64,000 bases of DNA, taken from NCBI GenBank assembly GCA_902806595.1, contig CADCXC010000038.1, positions 4,774,001-4,838,000 of the forward strand, written 5' to 3'. This document shows, in pieces, positions 29,272-40,086 of the stretch. Origin of the DNA: Pyrenopolyporus hunteri (taxonomy: Eukaryota; Ascomycota; Sordariomycetes; Xylariales; Hypoxylaceae). The position numbers and the translations under genes were made by a program. Each line of letters opens with the position of its first letter. The stretch's first letter is position 1. The notes under the pieces are model-generated. The model worked only from the letters and a program-made list of their open reading frames with translations, was not told the origin of the DNA and made no database searches.

Positions 29272-29478
29272 ATTAATAAATATATACGTAAATAAAATAA
29301 AAAAATAATAATAAAAATAAACGCGATATAATAAAATTAATATTATATAAATTATTTAAAAAAAAAAAATTTAATAAAAAAACCGTAAAGAAATTTCCTT
29401 TATATAAATAAAAATATATAAATACTTCCTTTTCTTAAAATACGTGCTACGAAATAATACGTATATAAATTAATTAAC
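29272..29478 (-). repeat. LTR of A2 (right in window)
   Basis: Reverse complement of 7513-7714; followed by R sequence from 29,479. Confidence 0.7.
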
Positions 29479-30807
29479 TATTATATATTAAAAATTATAT
29501 TAAAAATTATATTTAAAATTATATTAATAATTATATTAAAAAATATATAATTATAAAAATAATCGTAAAATTCGAAGAAAATAAAAAATTATTATATTAT
29601 TTTACGAAAGTAATTTTTAATATATAATTATTATTTTTTCGAAATTAATTTTATTATTTAGTTATCGTTTTTTTACGTTATAATATATATTTAAATTTTT
29701 TTAAGTTTTTTTATTATATATTTTATTATTTAAATATAAAATTTTAATTTTTATTAATTTAAATAATTTAATTATTTATATAATTATATATTATTTCGAA
29801 ATTATTCGAAATAATATTATTTATTATTTATTATTTAAATTATTTTAAAATATATTAATTATTTTTAAAATTTTTCGTTTTAAATAACGGTAATATCGAT
29901 TATAATTTAATTTATTACGTTTATTATATTTTAATCGATAATATTTAAATTATTAAAAACGACATTAATTTTTTTTAAATTTTTTTAATTAAATTAAAAA
30001 TTTACGATTTATATAATTAATTAATAATATTTTAAAATATAAAAAATATTAATTTTATATTTTTAAAATTTTTAATAATTTTCTACGTATATTATTATAA
30101 TTAAATTTTTTAAATTTATAATATTAATTATATAAATTAAACCTTTATTTAATTAATTTTTAATTTAAATTATTAATTATTTTTTTATAATAATTTATAT
30201 TTATATTAATAAAATTTCGATATTTTATACGTTTTTAACGATAAAATTAAATATTTAAAATTTAAAAAATAAAAATATACGAACTTTTATAATAAATATT
30301 ATCGAATTATATAATTTTTAAAAAATAAAAGTTTTAATTTTCGTATAATAAAATAAATATTTATAATTAAAATTTTTTTTATTAATCGATATTATTAAAA
30401 TTTTTTTTTTACGTATAAATATTTATAAAATATTCGATTATAAAAAATTTATATCGATTTTTAAAATAAAAAATAATAATTATATTTTAATATTATATGT
30501 TTTTTATTTATTTTAATTATTATATAACTAAAAAATTTTATTTTATAATAAAAATTTTTATTAATTTTACGAGGTAAATTTTAAATATTTATTTATTTTT
30601 TTCGTATAAATAATATTAAATAATATAATTATACGATTTTTTAAAATTTCGAAAATAAATCGATTCGTATTTTTCGTTTTTAAAAATATAATTAATAATT
30701 ATATTACAATATTTTTTAAAAATATAATAATATTATCGATTTTATAAATATTTCGATTATTAAAAAATAAATTTTTTATTTCGAATAAACGATTTTATTT
30801 TTAAATT

Positions 30808-30913
<106 letters not shown>

Positions 30914-31099
30914 TAAATAAAAAAATAATATAAAATTAAACGTTTATAATATAAAATTAAAATAAATTATTTTTTTAAATATATGAAATATTTTTTCGAT
31001 ATAAATTTAAAATAAATCGTTTTTTAAAATATATATAATAATTTTTAATAAAATATTAAAAATATAAAAATTATATAAAATAATAATAATAATAATAAT

Positions 31100-31890
31100 A
31101 ATAAATATTATTATATACATTATTTATTTTTATTATCGAATTTTTATTTATATTATTAATATAAAAAATACATTTTTTACTTTTTATTCGACTTTATTAA
31201 CGAATTTTTATATAAAAATATAATAATTTAAATAATTTTTTCGAATATAAATATATTTTTTTAATTAAATTTATTATATATATTAAATTTAAATTATATA
31301 TAACTTTTTTATTATATATTTTATTATATTTTATTTATTTTAAAAATATAAAATATAAAAAATAAATTATTAATTTCGCGTTAATTAAACTTTTTTAATA
31401 ATATAAATTTTATATCGATATATATTTTATTTTAAAAATTATTTAAATATATATTTAATTTTATACGAATATTAATAATATAAATAATAATTCGAAATAA
31501 TTATATAATTTTTTTTTACGAACGTATATTTTTTTAACATTTTTTAATACTTTTAAATATATATATAAAATTAAATATATATTCGAATAATTTTTATAAT
31601 AAAATATATATCGATATAAAATTTATATTATTAAAAAAATTTAATTAAAGCGAAAATAACGATTTATTTTTTTTATTTTATATTTTTAAAATAAGTAAAA
31701 TATAATAAAATATATAATAAAATATATATAATTAAATTAATTAAAAAAAACATAAAGTATATATTATATATTAATACGATTATATATAAATTTATATATA
31801 AAATTATTAAATATAATAAATATTTTAATGTATTAATAATATAAATAAAATTCGATAATAAAATATAATAATATATATAATAATATTTAT
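31100..31890. mobile_element. M3: foldback TIR element, RIP-degraded copy
   Basis: About 790 bp. It starts ATATTATTATATACATTATT and ends with the inverted form of ATATTATTATATATATTA. Internal blocks such as TTATTATCGAATTTTTATTT and TTAATACGATTATATATAAA match M1 and M2. The retained G blocks of M1 are lost here. Confidence 0.7.
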
Positions 31891-32940
31891 AATAATAATT
31901 TTTATTATATTATATTAATTATATTATTTATTATATTATTTATTATATTATTTATTATATTATTTATTATATAAATTTATTTTTATTTTAACGATTATTT
32001 AATATTTTATATAAAATATTAATTTTTTTTATTTTTTTATTATATAATTATATTTTCGTTTTTTAATAAAAAATAAACTTAAATATTTTTTAAATAATAA
32101 ATAAACGTATTTTTCGTAAAAATTTTTTTTTCATTTTTTTATTATTAAAAAAAATAAAGTTTCGAATTTTTTTTTAATTTTTTTTATTTTTCGAAATTTA
32201 TATATAATCGTAATTTAAAAAAATTAAAAAAAAATATCGAAACGTTATTTTTTTAAATAATAAAAAAAAACTTAAAAATTTTTAATTAATATTACTTAAA
32301 ATAAAAATATTATTTTATTTATTAATAATATTTATTTAATTTAAAAAAATATTAATATAAATTTTTTAAATAAAATTAAAATTATAAACTTTTATTATTT
32401 TTTATATAATTTTATATTAAATTTTATAAAAATTAATTTAAATATTTTATTAAAAAATTAATAATTTTTTAAAAAATTTTTAATATTTCGATTAATTATA
32501 TTATTAATTATATTTTTTTAAATATATTAAAATTAAAAATTAAAAAAATAATATAAATTATATATAAATAAATAAATAAAAATTAAATAATTATTAAAAT
32601 ATAAAAAATTTTATTATTATAAATATTTAAATTTAATTAAATTATTTTATATATTTTATTAAATTAATAAAATTTTATATTTTTATATTTTATATTTTTA
32701 ATTAAATAATTAATAAATTTTTAAAAAATGATTTTTAAATATATAAAAATTAAAAATATTTTATTAAAAATATTAAAATTTTTAAAATATTTTTATTTTA
32801 TATTAATAATAAAATAATAATAAAATTAATTTATTAAAATTAAAATAAATTATTTAATATTTTAATTAATAAAAAATAAATGTAATAATATATATATTAT
32901 AATTAAATTATTATTAAAATTATTAATTTTTTTTTAAAAA

Positions 32941-33398
32941 AAACCCTTAAAATCGTCATCTAGTTTCCCCGCTTCAACGCTTTGACCGCTAGATAACGGT
33001 TAATGCGGGTCCCTCTAACCCCGCCACGGCCGCCCACCCCTGCTCGGTCGAAAAATATTTTCTATTGGCAACCGCTCAGGTTTCTTTGCCCAATAACTCC
33101 TCCCACTGCCAACCTCCGAACCTATCGTATCTTTTTTCCCCTTCCATTCCAACCTTCATGTCATGCATGCGATAGAATGAATGACTGAATGATTGACTGA
33201 TCGATATTTCGAATACCAATTCTGTTGTCTGATTGATTGCTCTCCCGATACCCCTAAGAACGCAAGCATCATTCGACAGGAAGAAGTTGCATTTGATACA
33301 ACTCTCATTCCGAGTAGCGGATTGTCAACGGTAACCTGCAGGCTCATTTCTGTTCGCCCCCCAAGACGGAAGTGGACAGGAAGCAACATCCAAACGAT
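32941..33398 (+). promoter_or_regulatory. Island edge and upstream region of the coiled-coil gene
   Basis: Composition changes abruptly at 32,941. The region has a pyrimidine-rich stretch (CTTTTTTCCCCTTCCATTCC, about 33,130) and GACTGAATGATTGACTGA-like short repeats at 33,180-33,205. Pyrimidine runs are common in fungal promoters. No TATA or CCAAT box can be singled out. Overlapping open frames of 61-90 codons here have no protein-like features. Confidence 0.4.
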
Positions 33399-35161
33399 AT
33401 GGGCAATATACTCTCTACGTTCTCCAGCGCCGCCGCTCTGGCCCAGGAGGAGAGAGAAGCCATAGAGAAGAAAATTGCCGAGAGAGATGAGAACATTACT
33501 ACCCTCGAGAAGGACCTCGCTACCAAGGAGGAAGAGCTTTCCGAGGCCAAGGAAGAACTAAACAAAGCCACTGAAGAGGCGGAGACCCTGCGAAAGAAGG
33601 TCGACGAATTGGAAGCCCAGTCCGCGACATTGAAGCAGGAAAGCCAGGAACATGCCGATAAGCTGAAGCAGACTTCTGACTCCTCCGCCGAGGAGCGTCG
33701 TGCCCTCGAGGAAGCCGCCTCCGCCGCATCCAAGGAGCTCGAGCTGGCTCGTAGCCAGTTGACCCAGCAGCAAGAAAAGGCTAACACTCTACAGCAAGAG
33801 AAAAATGCTCTAAGCGAGGAGTTGTCTGAAACTAAACGGCAACTGGCCGACTATATCGAGCAACGGAACTCACTACAAGCCTCTCTAGAGGAATTAGCTG
33901 GCGTCAAGGAAGAATTGCTCGCCTCAACCGAAAAACACAACGCACTCCAAAGTGAGCACAACAAACTTGCCGAGGAGCTCGCCTCTGTGAAGTCTGATCG
34001 GGACGCGCAAGGTGCCAGCCTTGCTCAGTCCCAGAACGAGTACAAGGCTCTCGAAGAAGCCCACCACCAACTCCAGAGGACTTCCGATGAAAAAATATCC
34101 TCGACGCAGAAGGACCTCTCTGAGATACAACAGAAGCACGCAGACTTACAGCAAGAATACAATCAACTAAAGTCATCCTCTGATGAAAAGGTCTCTAACG
34201 CAGAGGGAGTCGCGGTCGAGTGGAAGCGAAAGCACGAGTCCTTGAAGGATGCGTATGACAGCCTTGCCAAGGAAGCAGATGATGCTAGGAAAGAGGCGCT
34301 TGATAGCGAAGACAAGAGAAAGGCACTGGAACAAGCGCACGAGGCTGAATTGGAGAAGTTCCGTGCTGATGTGCAAAAGCTACAAGAGAATGTTACCGCT
34401 CTTGAAGATGACCAGAGTAAGCTGAAAGCAGAACACGCTACCGAGCTCGAGAATGCGCAGCAGGAAGCAGCTCAATTGCAAGAGAAATTAAAATCGACCG
34501 AAGACGAGCGTGAGGCGTTGAAGAAGCAGCAAGATTTGCACGCAGCTGAGCTTGAGAAGGTGAAGCAAGAGGGAATCGAGCTGCAGGACAAACTCAAATC
34601 TGCCGAGGATGAACGCGAGGAGCTGAAAAAGCAGCAAGAAGAGCAGCGCGCTGCGTTTGAAAAGGCGAAGCAAGAAGCTACGGAGTTACAGGAGAAGCTG
34701 AAGTCCACCCAAGGTGAACTTGAGCAGCTACAGAAGCAGCGTGATGAGCAGGCGAGCGAGATCTCTGACCTTCAAAGTAAGGTGGAAGAGGCAAATGCCA
34801 AAGCTGAAAAGGTAGAAGAGGATCTCAAGGCGGCGCAAAACGTAAGGACTCCCAAAACACCACCTTCTCCCATCACGCGATAGACCTCAGGCTAACATTG
34901 CGTCAGGAGAAGATTGCTCTCGAGACGAAGCTCGGTGAGCTCCAGTCCGAGAGGCAGCAAGATCAGCAGGTCCAGTCTGATCTGAGCGCGAATCTGGACG
35001 AAACCAAGGCTGCTGTAGCCCGCCTGGAGGCCGAGAAAGCTGAAGCGGTGGAGAAGGCCAACGCCCTTGAGAAAGAAGTCCAACAGCTGAAGGAAGAGGC
35101 CTCGGCCCCGAAATTGAACGGTGTTGCTGAGAGCAAGGAGTCTGAAAAAGCTGCGGCTTAG
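33399..35161 (+). CDS. Long coiled-coil protein, putatively N-myristoylated
   Basis: Two exons, 33,399-34,841 and 34,907-35,161, give 565 residues. The 65 bp intron has GTAAGG and TCAG ends and a GCTAAC branch site, and is in phase 0. The first in-frame ATG is at 33,399; upstream codons are in frame but lack ATG. The protein begins MGNILS, fitting the N-myristoylation pattern (Gly2, Ser6), then is almost continuous Glu/Lys/Gln/Ala heptads from about residue 15 to 545. A 35-residue (five-heptad) repeat starting KLKS occurs at residues 363, 398 and 433. The tail is short and charged. No catalytic motif is seen. It resembles myosin-tail or tropomyosin-like scaffolds by composition only, so the function is unknown; membrane tethering or scaffolding is an inference. 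If the intron were retained, translation would stop at 34,883 with a different 14-residue end. Confidence 0.85.
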
Positions 35162-35667
35162 TTTCTTTCACTCCTCCCTGACGCAGTTGCAGCGTAATGA
35201 TGACGACCTAGACGCAACCGGTTTTGTCGATAACGCCCGCTATGACGAAGGAACTTTAATGTTAATACCACTCAGTATGTTTTTGTATCGTTATGCCGAT
35301 CGTTTCATGGGAGCGAGATGGATTGCTGGACTTCGGGGTTAGGTTTAAACACCCTAGCTTCAACTGTGAATCGTAGCAGACAAGTTTACTTTGAACATAT
35401 TGCCTGGTAAGGCGATTCTCGGTTTGACGGAAACGAATTGACCGGGCCGGGGAAATGATACCAATGAAGCTTCACTACGTATGGTATATGGGCTGGTCTC
35501 TTTTTTCTTAACTTAGGCGCGCGGCCAAGACCGGTTGAGGCGAAGCCAGTACCGGCGGTAACCAATGTTCGTTTACACTGCTTGTAGCGGAACCTATTCA
35601 TCGTAACTTAAGAACTGTATTAAGCGTATCAATTCTGAATCTACTCAACGCTGCTGACTCGGCCACG
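35162..35667. other. Intergenic region between convergent genes
   Basis: Holds the 3' ends of two convergent genes. Normal base composition. No gene, RNA or strong terminator-like structure is recognised; short open frames here are chance. Confidence 0.6.
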
Positions 35668-37230
35668 TCAACCGCAAGCAGGTTCGTCTGCAATCGAACT
35701 GGTAGTCTCGCGATGGAACTCCCCTCTCCGTGCTCCGCCATCAAGAATAACAGCCTCGTTGTCGTCTAAATCGTCTTGCACTCTTCTCCACCGTGTCGCT
35801 CGAGAGCCACGCCCTTCTAACTGGGCCGCTTCGCCCTTAGCGTTGAAGATCGGCTTAATTAACGAGCCTAATAGGGGATTCTTGCTGAAGGCCCCGCCCA
35901 TGACATCTCCTGGTTTAGCGTCGGTCTCTTGTGAAGCTGCACCGACCGACACCTCGTCGTCTTCGGGATTATCTGGTCGTTCAATGACAGCCATCTTTCT
36001 AACTACCTTACCACCTACTAGATCGATGCTGACCACCTGTCTCCGTTTCTCGTAGTCCGGCCGGGCATTCCATTCTAGCTCCCTCAAAATCTTCTGCTGA
36101 CGCTTTAATTCGCGGGCTCTCTCTTCAGGAGAAGCCCAGATATTGCTATTGACCCCTGCCATCGCCTCGCCAACGTCGAAATCCGCTGCTTCGTCTCTGA
36201 CGGTTGTCCGCCGGACGTTCTGGGCCTGGAATCCTAGTAGCCGATCCCTTTGTTCTAGGGCTCTCGCCTGGGCTTCACTAGCCGTGTCGGGGGCTTCCCT
36301 AGCCCTGGAGAAAAAGGCTGGGGACTTGGACACTTCGGCCTTCTTGTGGGCTTCGCGGTCGGCAGCCATCCTCTCCCGCCCTCGCTCGTCGCGGAGTTCA
36401 CGTATCATCGACTGTATCTCTGCGCGACTCAAAATGGGTGCGCCACAGAAAGTGCAAGGCCCGAGCCCCTCTTTTACACATATGACCTTTCCGCAATTCA
36501 TGCAGTTTGGTGCGGCGGCTAGAAGGGGATGCCTGGCGGCTACGCAATTGCAACGTCGGGCGGCGTCACCGGCTCCACGGGTAGGGTTAGTTGCTATCTC
36601 TAGGAGGCGGATGGCGTTGTCTAAGTCTGTTAGGGCTGTGGACGCGCCATGCATAGCGGTGCCGCCGGAGATTTGGACCTTGGTTTTTGGAGCCGGGGTT
36701 GAAGATCGCGATGTAGGTGTCGACCTTGGCTTCGACTTTCGAACATCCGATATCAGATGACCCGCGGCAGAAGGTGGTGGTTTTGGCGGCGGGGGAGTTG
36801 TTGATTTTTGGGATGAAGGATTTTTCAAGGTACCGGATGCGCTTGACGATGCGTTTGGGCTGGATCGCCGAGCGATGTAATCGCTCTCGACGTCTTTGTT
36901 GTATGCCGTGCCGGGCGCGGGGCCCAGGTTGATGACTTGACGCGGAGCAGGAGTGTGTAGCTGGGCCTTTTGTTTCTTGGGAGCCCTTACCGGTTTCGGC
37001 ACGGGCTCGGTGGGTGGCGATGCTGTCTCTGACGGCGTAAAAGAAGCCTTCGGATCTTGCCTCTTAGAATTGAAGGAGGCTATGAAGTCAACAGCCTCTG
37101 GTGACTCTCCTAGTAGGTTGCGGAAGTGCTCAGCGGCCTCCGGCTTTGAGAGTGTAGCGGCATAGTCTACAACCTGCTTCAGTTCGGCCTCGGGTAAGGG
37201 TAGTAGCTTGGAGAGCTGAGATATCGACAT
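35668..37230 (-). CDS. TRIP4/ASC-1 family C2HC5 zinc-finger protein (Rqt4-like)
   Basis: A single exon of 520 residues. The frame is open further upstream (to 37,389), but the start MSISQLSKLLPLPE at 37,230 matches the family's N-terminus; the upstream part is a low-complexity Leu/Gln stretch from a 12 bp repeat. Residues 1-60 hold the LLG-S-A-FI-F pattern. Residues 60-215 are Pro/Ser-rich and probably disordered. The zinc finger is at 227-262: C227, C229, H234, C243, C246, C251, C259, C262, complete. Then RDRLLGF (328) with VRRT, and VSIDLVGGK (400), both diagnostic of TRIP4 homologues, and a C-terminal DNEAVILDGG. In animals TRIP4 is part of the ASC-1 complex; the yeast counterpart is Rqt4 of the RQT complex, which splits collided ribosomes. 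A ribosome quality-control role is inferred by family. Convergent with the coiled-coil gene. Confidence 0.88.
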   Translation of the reverse strand: MSISQLSKLLPLPEAELKQVVDYAATLSKPEAAEHFRNLLGESPEAVDFIASFNSKRQDPKASFTPSETASPPTEPVPKPVRAPKKQKAQLHTPAPRQVINLGPAPGTAYNKDVESDYIARRSSPNASSSASGTLKNPSSQKSTTPPPPKPPPSAAGHLISDVRKSKPRSTPTSRSSTPAPKTKVQISGGTAMHGASTALTDLDNAIRLLEIATNPTRGAGDAARRCNCVAARHPLLAAAPNCMNCGKVICVKEGLGPCTFCGAPILSRAEIQSMIRELRDERGRERMAADREAHKKAEVSKSPAFFSRAREAPDTASEAQARALEQRDRLLGFQAQNVRRTTVRDEAADFDVGEAMAGVNSNIWASPEERARELKRQQKILRELEWNARPDYEKRRQVVSIDLVGGKVVRKMAVIERPDNPEDDEVSVGAASQETDAKPGDVMGGAFSKNPLLGSLIKPIFNAKGEAAQLEGRGSRATRWRRVQDDLDDNEAVILDGGARRGEFHRETTSSIADEPACG

Positions 37231-37810
37231 GACAACCCCCACGAAGGCGATTTCCAACAACGACTTTTCAGTAGGGAGGAGACCGCCGGTTAAGAAAAGA
37301 TATGAGAAAAGATGTGTTGTATCAAGTAGGGATGGGAGTGGAAGTAGCTGTAGAAGTAGCTGTAGAAGTAGCTGTAGAAGTAGTAGCACAAGTAGAGATG
37401 ACGCACGCCGACGTTCGTGTTTTGTTAGGTACCTAGGTAACTACCTACCTACAGGTAGGTACCTATGTATGTAAGCACTTGTAAGCGTAGATAGGCATTT
37501 AAGTGTATGCTTCTTACATATAAGTTTGAGGCGCCTGCGACAACAAGAGCCATAGGTACTGTTCGGTCTTCCCTTGATGAATTAATAACGCGAAGTATAT
37601 ATATGGAACGATGGTTGCAGCCACGCCGGGCCGTAAAAAGATTGCTTTATTTACTAGGTACCTACATGTACGTATCGGATTATTTATCGGGTACCTACCT
37701 AGGTACCTAGTTATTCATTGGTGATATTGTCATTTTGATTTTGTTAGGCGTACTTATTTATGTAACCCTTTGAATTTTTTTTTTCTTTTCTGACGGTGGG
37801 CCATTTAACC
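37231..37810. promoter_or_regulatory. Upstream region of the TRIP4-like gene
   Basis: Contains the 12 bp repeat and two clusters of TACCTAGGTA-type palindromes (37,428-37,466 and 37,655-37,710). No TATA or CCAAT box is singled out. A 67-codon frame at 37,507-37,710 is composed partly of the palindrome repeats and is not credible as a gene. Confidence 0.45.
37341..37388. repeat. 12 bp tandem repeat in the gene leader
   Basis: Four tandem copies, the last one imperfect, of GAAGTAGCTGTA. The repeat lies about 110-160 bp upstream of the TRIP4-like start, probably in its 5' untranslated region. It encodes Leu/Gln repeats if read in the gene's frame. Confidence 0.85.
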
Positions 37811-38393
37811 TAAACCGCTAAACCGCTAAAACTTATAGTTTCATAGTTTGATTACATAATAGGCCCGCACTATGCGTTATATTGTATTTTTTTAAATGTT
37901 AAATTTATTATAATTATAAGGTATTTTAAAGCATTTAACGTTTTATTATATTAAATTAATTTAATTAATTAAAATATATTTTTATATTTTATTAATTTTA
38001 AAATTTTTAACGTTTTATAATTATTAAATTATAACGTATTTTTATAAATTATACGTACGTAAATAATATATTAAATAATAACGATTTTAAACGTTATAAA
38101 ATTTATATTTATAATAAAACGATTAAATTTAAAAATTTTATAATTATAATAATATTTATAATAATATTTTTATAATAATATTTATAATAATATTTATAAT
38201 AAAATATAATATATATTTATAATAATTAAAAAATAAAAATATTATATACGAAAATATTATAATAAAACGTTAAATACGTTATAATTATAATAAATTTAAT
38301 ATTTAAAAAAAATATAATATAATATATAATATAAATTTATTATATAATTAAATTATAAAATTATAAATTTTAACGGTTTAACGGTTTCGAATA
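37811..38393. mobile_element. T1: TIR element, RIP-mutated at one end only
   Basis: The left end reads AAACCGCTAAACCGCTAAAA; the right end, inverted, reads AAACCGTTAAACCGTTAAAA. The TIR extends about 110 bp: left TTATAGTTTCATAGTTTGAT pairs with right TTATAATTTTATAATTTAAT. All differences are C-to-T or G-to-A on the right. The outer 80 bp at left are unmutated, and the interior from about 37,895 to 38,393 is AT-rich. There is no coding frame, so it is probably non-autonomous. A related end occurs at 44,033. Confidence 0.75.
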
Positions 38394-38814
38394 TTTAAAT
38401 TAAGGTATTTTTTTTTATTTAATTTTATATATTTTTTTTCGTTTTTTTTTTTAAATTTTCGCTTTTTTTTTTTTAATTACCTACTTAAATAAATAAATAA
38501 GTAAATATATAGGAAATAGTTTTCCTTTAAATAAATACGAAAAAAGCTTTTTTTTTCCCTTTCCTTAATAATCGTAATCTATAATAACTACCTGCGTATA
38601 AACGTACTCATGTATGAAAGAGGCGCAAAGGGTTATCATCGAATATTAGGTTAAGTGTTCGGCGAATGATAAACGAGCCTATTCCACTTCATATAAGGGC
38701 TATACTGGGGATAAGCTTCACTTCCATACGACCCTACATCCTACCTTCCACAAAACTAAGCGGAACAATGTAACCTCGCTCCCAATCACGTCTAGGCCTG
38801 GGAACGCTCTAGAT
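38394..38814. other. Transition from AT-rich to normal DNA
   Basis: Poly-T rich to about 38,580, then normal composition. No gene recognised. Confidence 0.5.
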
Positions 38815-39206
38815 TTATTCGTGCTCCTTATAAATATCACCGCATAGCTGTTGGGGTAATATATCACGAGCTACTTTAGGGACGATAATGGCCAATTCAC
38901 CTTCTAACATACGCGGACATCATTTTTACAATGTTACAATGCTGTACGCATGACTATCCGACGTTCGGCCACATGAGATTTTCCTCCTACCGACCTACCC
39001 ATTTCGGGATCCAATGTAGAGAGGAGCTTTAATCTTGGTGGGATTTGGAAAGCAACATAAGGATGGGCGCTGGTATCTCGAAACAAATCTGGAGTGATCA
39101 TCCAGGAATCTACACGAGATTGGTCCACCCGCAGATATTTCTACATTGATCGCAAGAAGCCATCACCTTTGTTTGACATTACAGGATTGTTTAGAAGAGC
39201 CCACGA
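38815..39206 (-). pseudogene. Decayed gene remnant, unrecognised family
   Basis: Reading the minus strand from 39,206, an open frame runs SWALLNNPV to an in-frame TAG at 39,141-39,143, then KYLRVDQSRVDSWMITPDLF onward to DPEM. A 95 bp intron-like gap (38,904-38,998; GTAGGT to TTAG) joins it in frame to GELAIIVPKVARDILPQQLC and a TAA at 38,815. The parts together read as plausible C-terminal protein sequence, but no start or upstream exons are found (a stop precedes 39,206). TGG-to-TAG is a change RIP would make. I do not recognise the family. It could be a chance set of frames. Confidence 0.35.
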
Positions 39207-39489
39207 CTAATGACAAGCGTTAAGTATAATACAGAGCCTACTATGTCCGTTTAACATAGTGGGTAAGCTAACTGTATCTACTATAGGGACAGCTTCCGAA
39301 ATTAAGGTATGTGCATATATAAGTTGATGTTGATGTTGGTCTTAATGTTAATGTTGATATTATTGATGTTGCTTCTACAGCGTCGCGAGCCCACCTGCGA
39401 TACATACCTAGGTACCTAGGTATACTTTACATACATGTAGACATTAGGAGGTTACCTAGGTACAATACAAGTGCTGTATCTCCAGTCCC
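39207..39489. other. Intergenic stretch with short repeats
   Basis: Contains TTGATG-type hexamer repeats (39,320-39,378) and TACCTAGGTACCTAGGTA at about 39,405. No gene seen. Confidence 0.5.
39320..39378. repeat. Imperfect TTGATG hexamer repeat
   Basis: Repeated TTGATG and TTAATG hexamers with occasional changes. Confidence 0.7.
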
Positions 39490-40078
39490 CAACAGGGCCC
39501 TACCACGCCGGACCATAAGCAATTTTTCCGCCAAACCGCCAATTCAAAGAATTTCTAGAAATTCAAGTTGTAGACCCACTTTAATTACAGGGGTGCGCTA
39601 AAGCTATAGGGCTTACAGCGCATACAACCACTAAATCTCCCTGTAAATATAGGGCTTATAGCGCTCAATACCGCTATAGAACTCGTCGCATAAACCTTAC
39701 GCGTTTTACACACTTATTACACTTACGCAACACCACTGAGCCATTTAAAACCTACCTCTTTCTAAATAGGATTAATTATTAATTGAAGCGATTACTATAT
39801 TTAATCGCATAGGATTGTCGCTATTCGACAGGTTGTAATTGAATAATGCGTACGTGGGTAGGTAATTGAGTAATGCTTCGGTACGTACTTTTTTGAATAC
39901 TGGATTACATAATCGCGAGGTACCTAGGTACAATGAGATGCCCTGAAGGTGAGGGGAGAATAGCGCTGTAAGCCCTATAACTTTAGCGTACCCCTGTAAT
40001 TAAAGTGGGTCTGACATCTGGAAATTCTTTGAATTGGCGGTTTGGCGGAAAATCTTCTTACGGTCCGGCGTGCCCTAC
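39490..40078. mobile_element. 589 bp hAT-like MITE with 8 bp target duplication
   Basis: CCAGTCCC occurs directly at 39,482-39,489 and 40,079-40,086. Inside are inverted repeats of about 120 bp: 39,500-39,621 and 39,963-40,078 share ACGCCGGACC, TTCCGCCAAACCGCCAATTC, CCCACTTTAATTACAGGGGT and TAGGGCTTACAGCGC. Subterminal AGGGCTTA.AGCGC is repeated at 39,651. There is no transposase, so it is non-autonomous. An 8 bp duplication is typical of the hAT superfamily; the extreme ends (CAACAGGG and GTAGGGC) do not pair perfectly. The element is barely mutated. It lies about 350 bp upstream of the glycosidase-like gene. Confidence 0.75.
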
Positions 40079-40086
40079 CCAGTCCC

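Larger units (their letters stand above)
21371..29478 (-). mobile_element. A2: second copy of element A, inverted relative to A1
   Basis: Terminal repeats lie at 21,371-21,582 and 29,272-29,478, both the reverse complement of the A1 LTRs. The interior matches A1 inverted: 25,440-29,270 corresponds to 7715-11,070 plus 18,560-18,960, and 21,590-24,650 corresponds to 18,960-20,720. Two insertions, M2 (24,652-25,413) and an R copy (23,295-24,475), interrupt it; without them it is about 6.2 kb. No coding frame survives. Confidence 0.65.

Noticed and set aside
33344..33787. 147-codon minus-strand frame opposite the coiled-coil gene
   Set aside because: Ser/Ala/Leu-rich shadow caused by the Glu/Lys codons of the real gene.
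36143..36760. 205-codon + strand frame opposite the TRIP4-like gene
   Set aside because: Antisense shadow; the minus strand carries the complete zinc finger and family motifs.
37507..37710. 67-codon + strand frame
   Set aside because: Its C-terminal part is translated TACCTAGGTA repeats; no conserved pattern.
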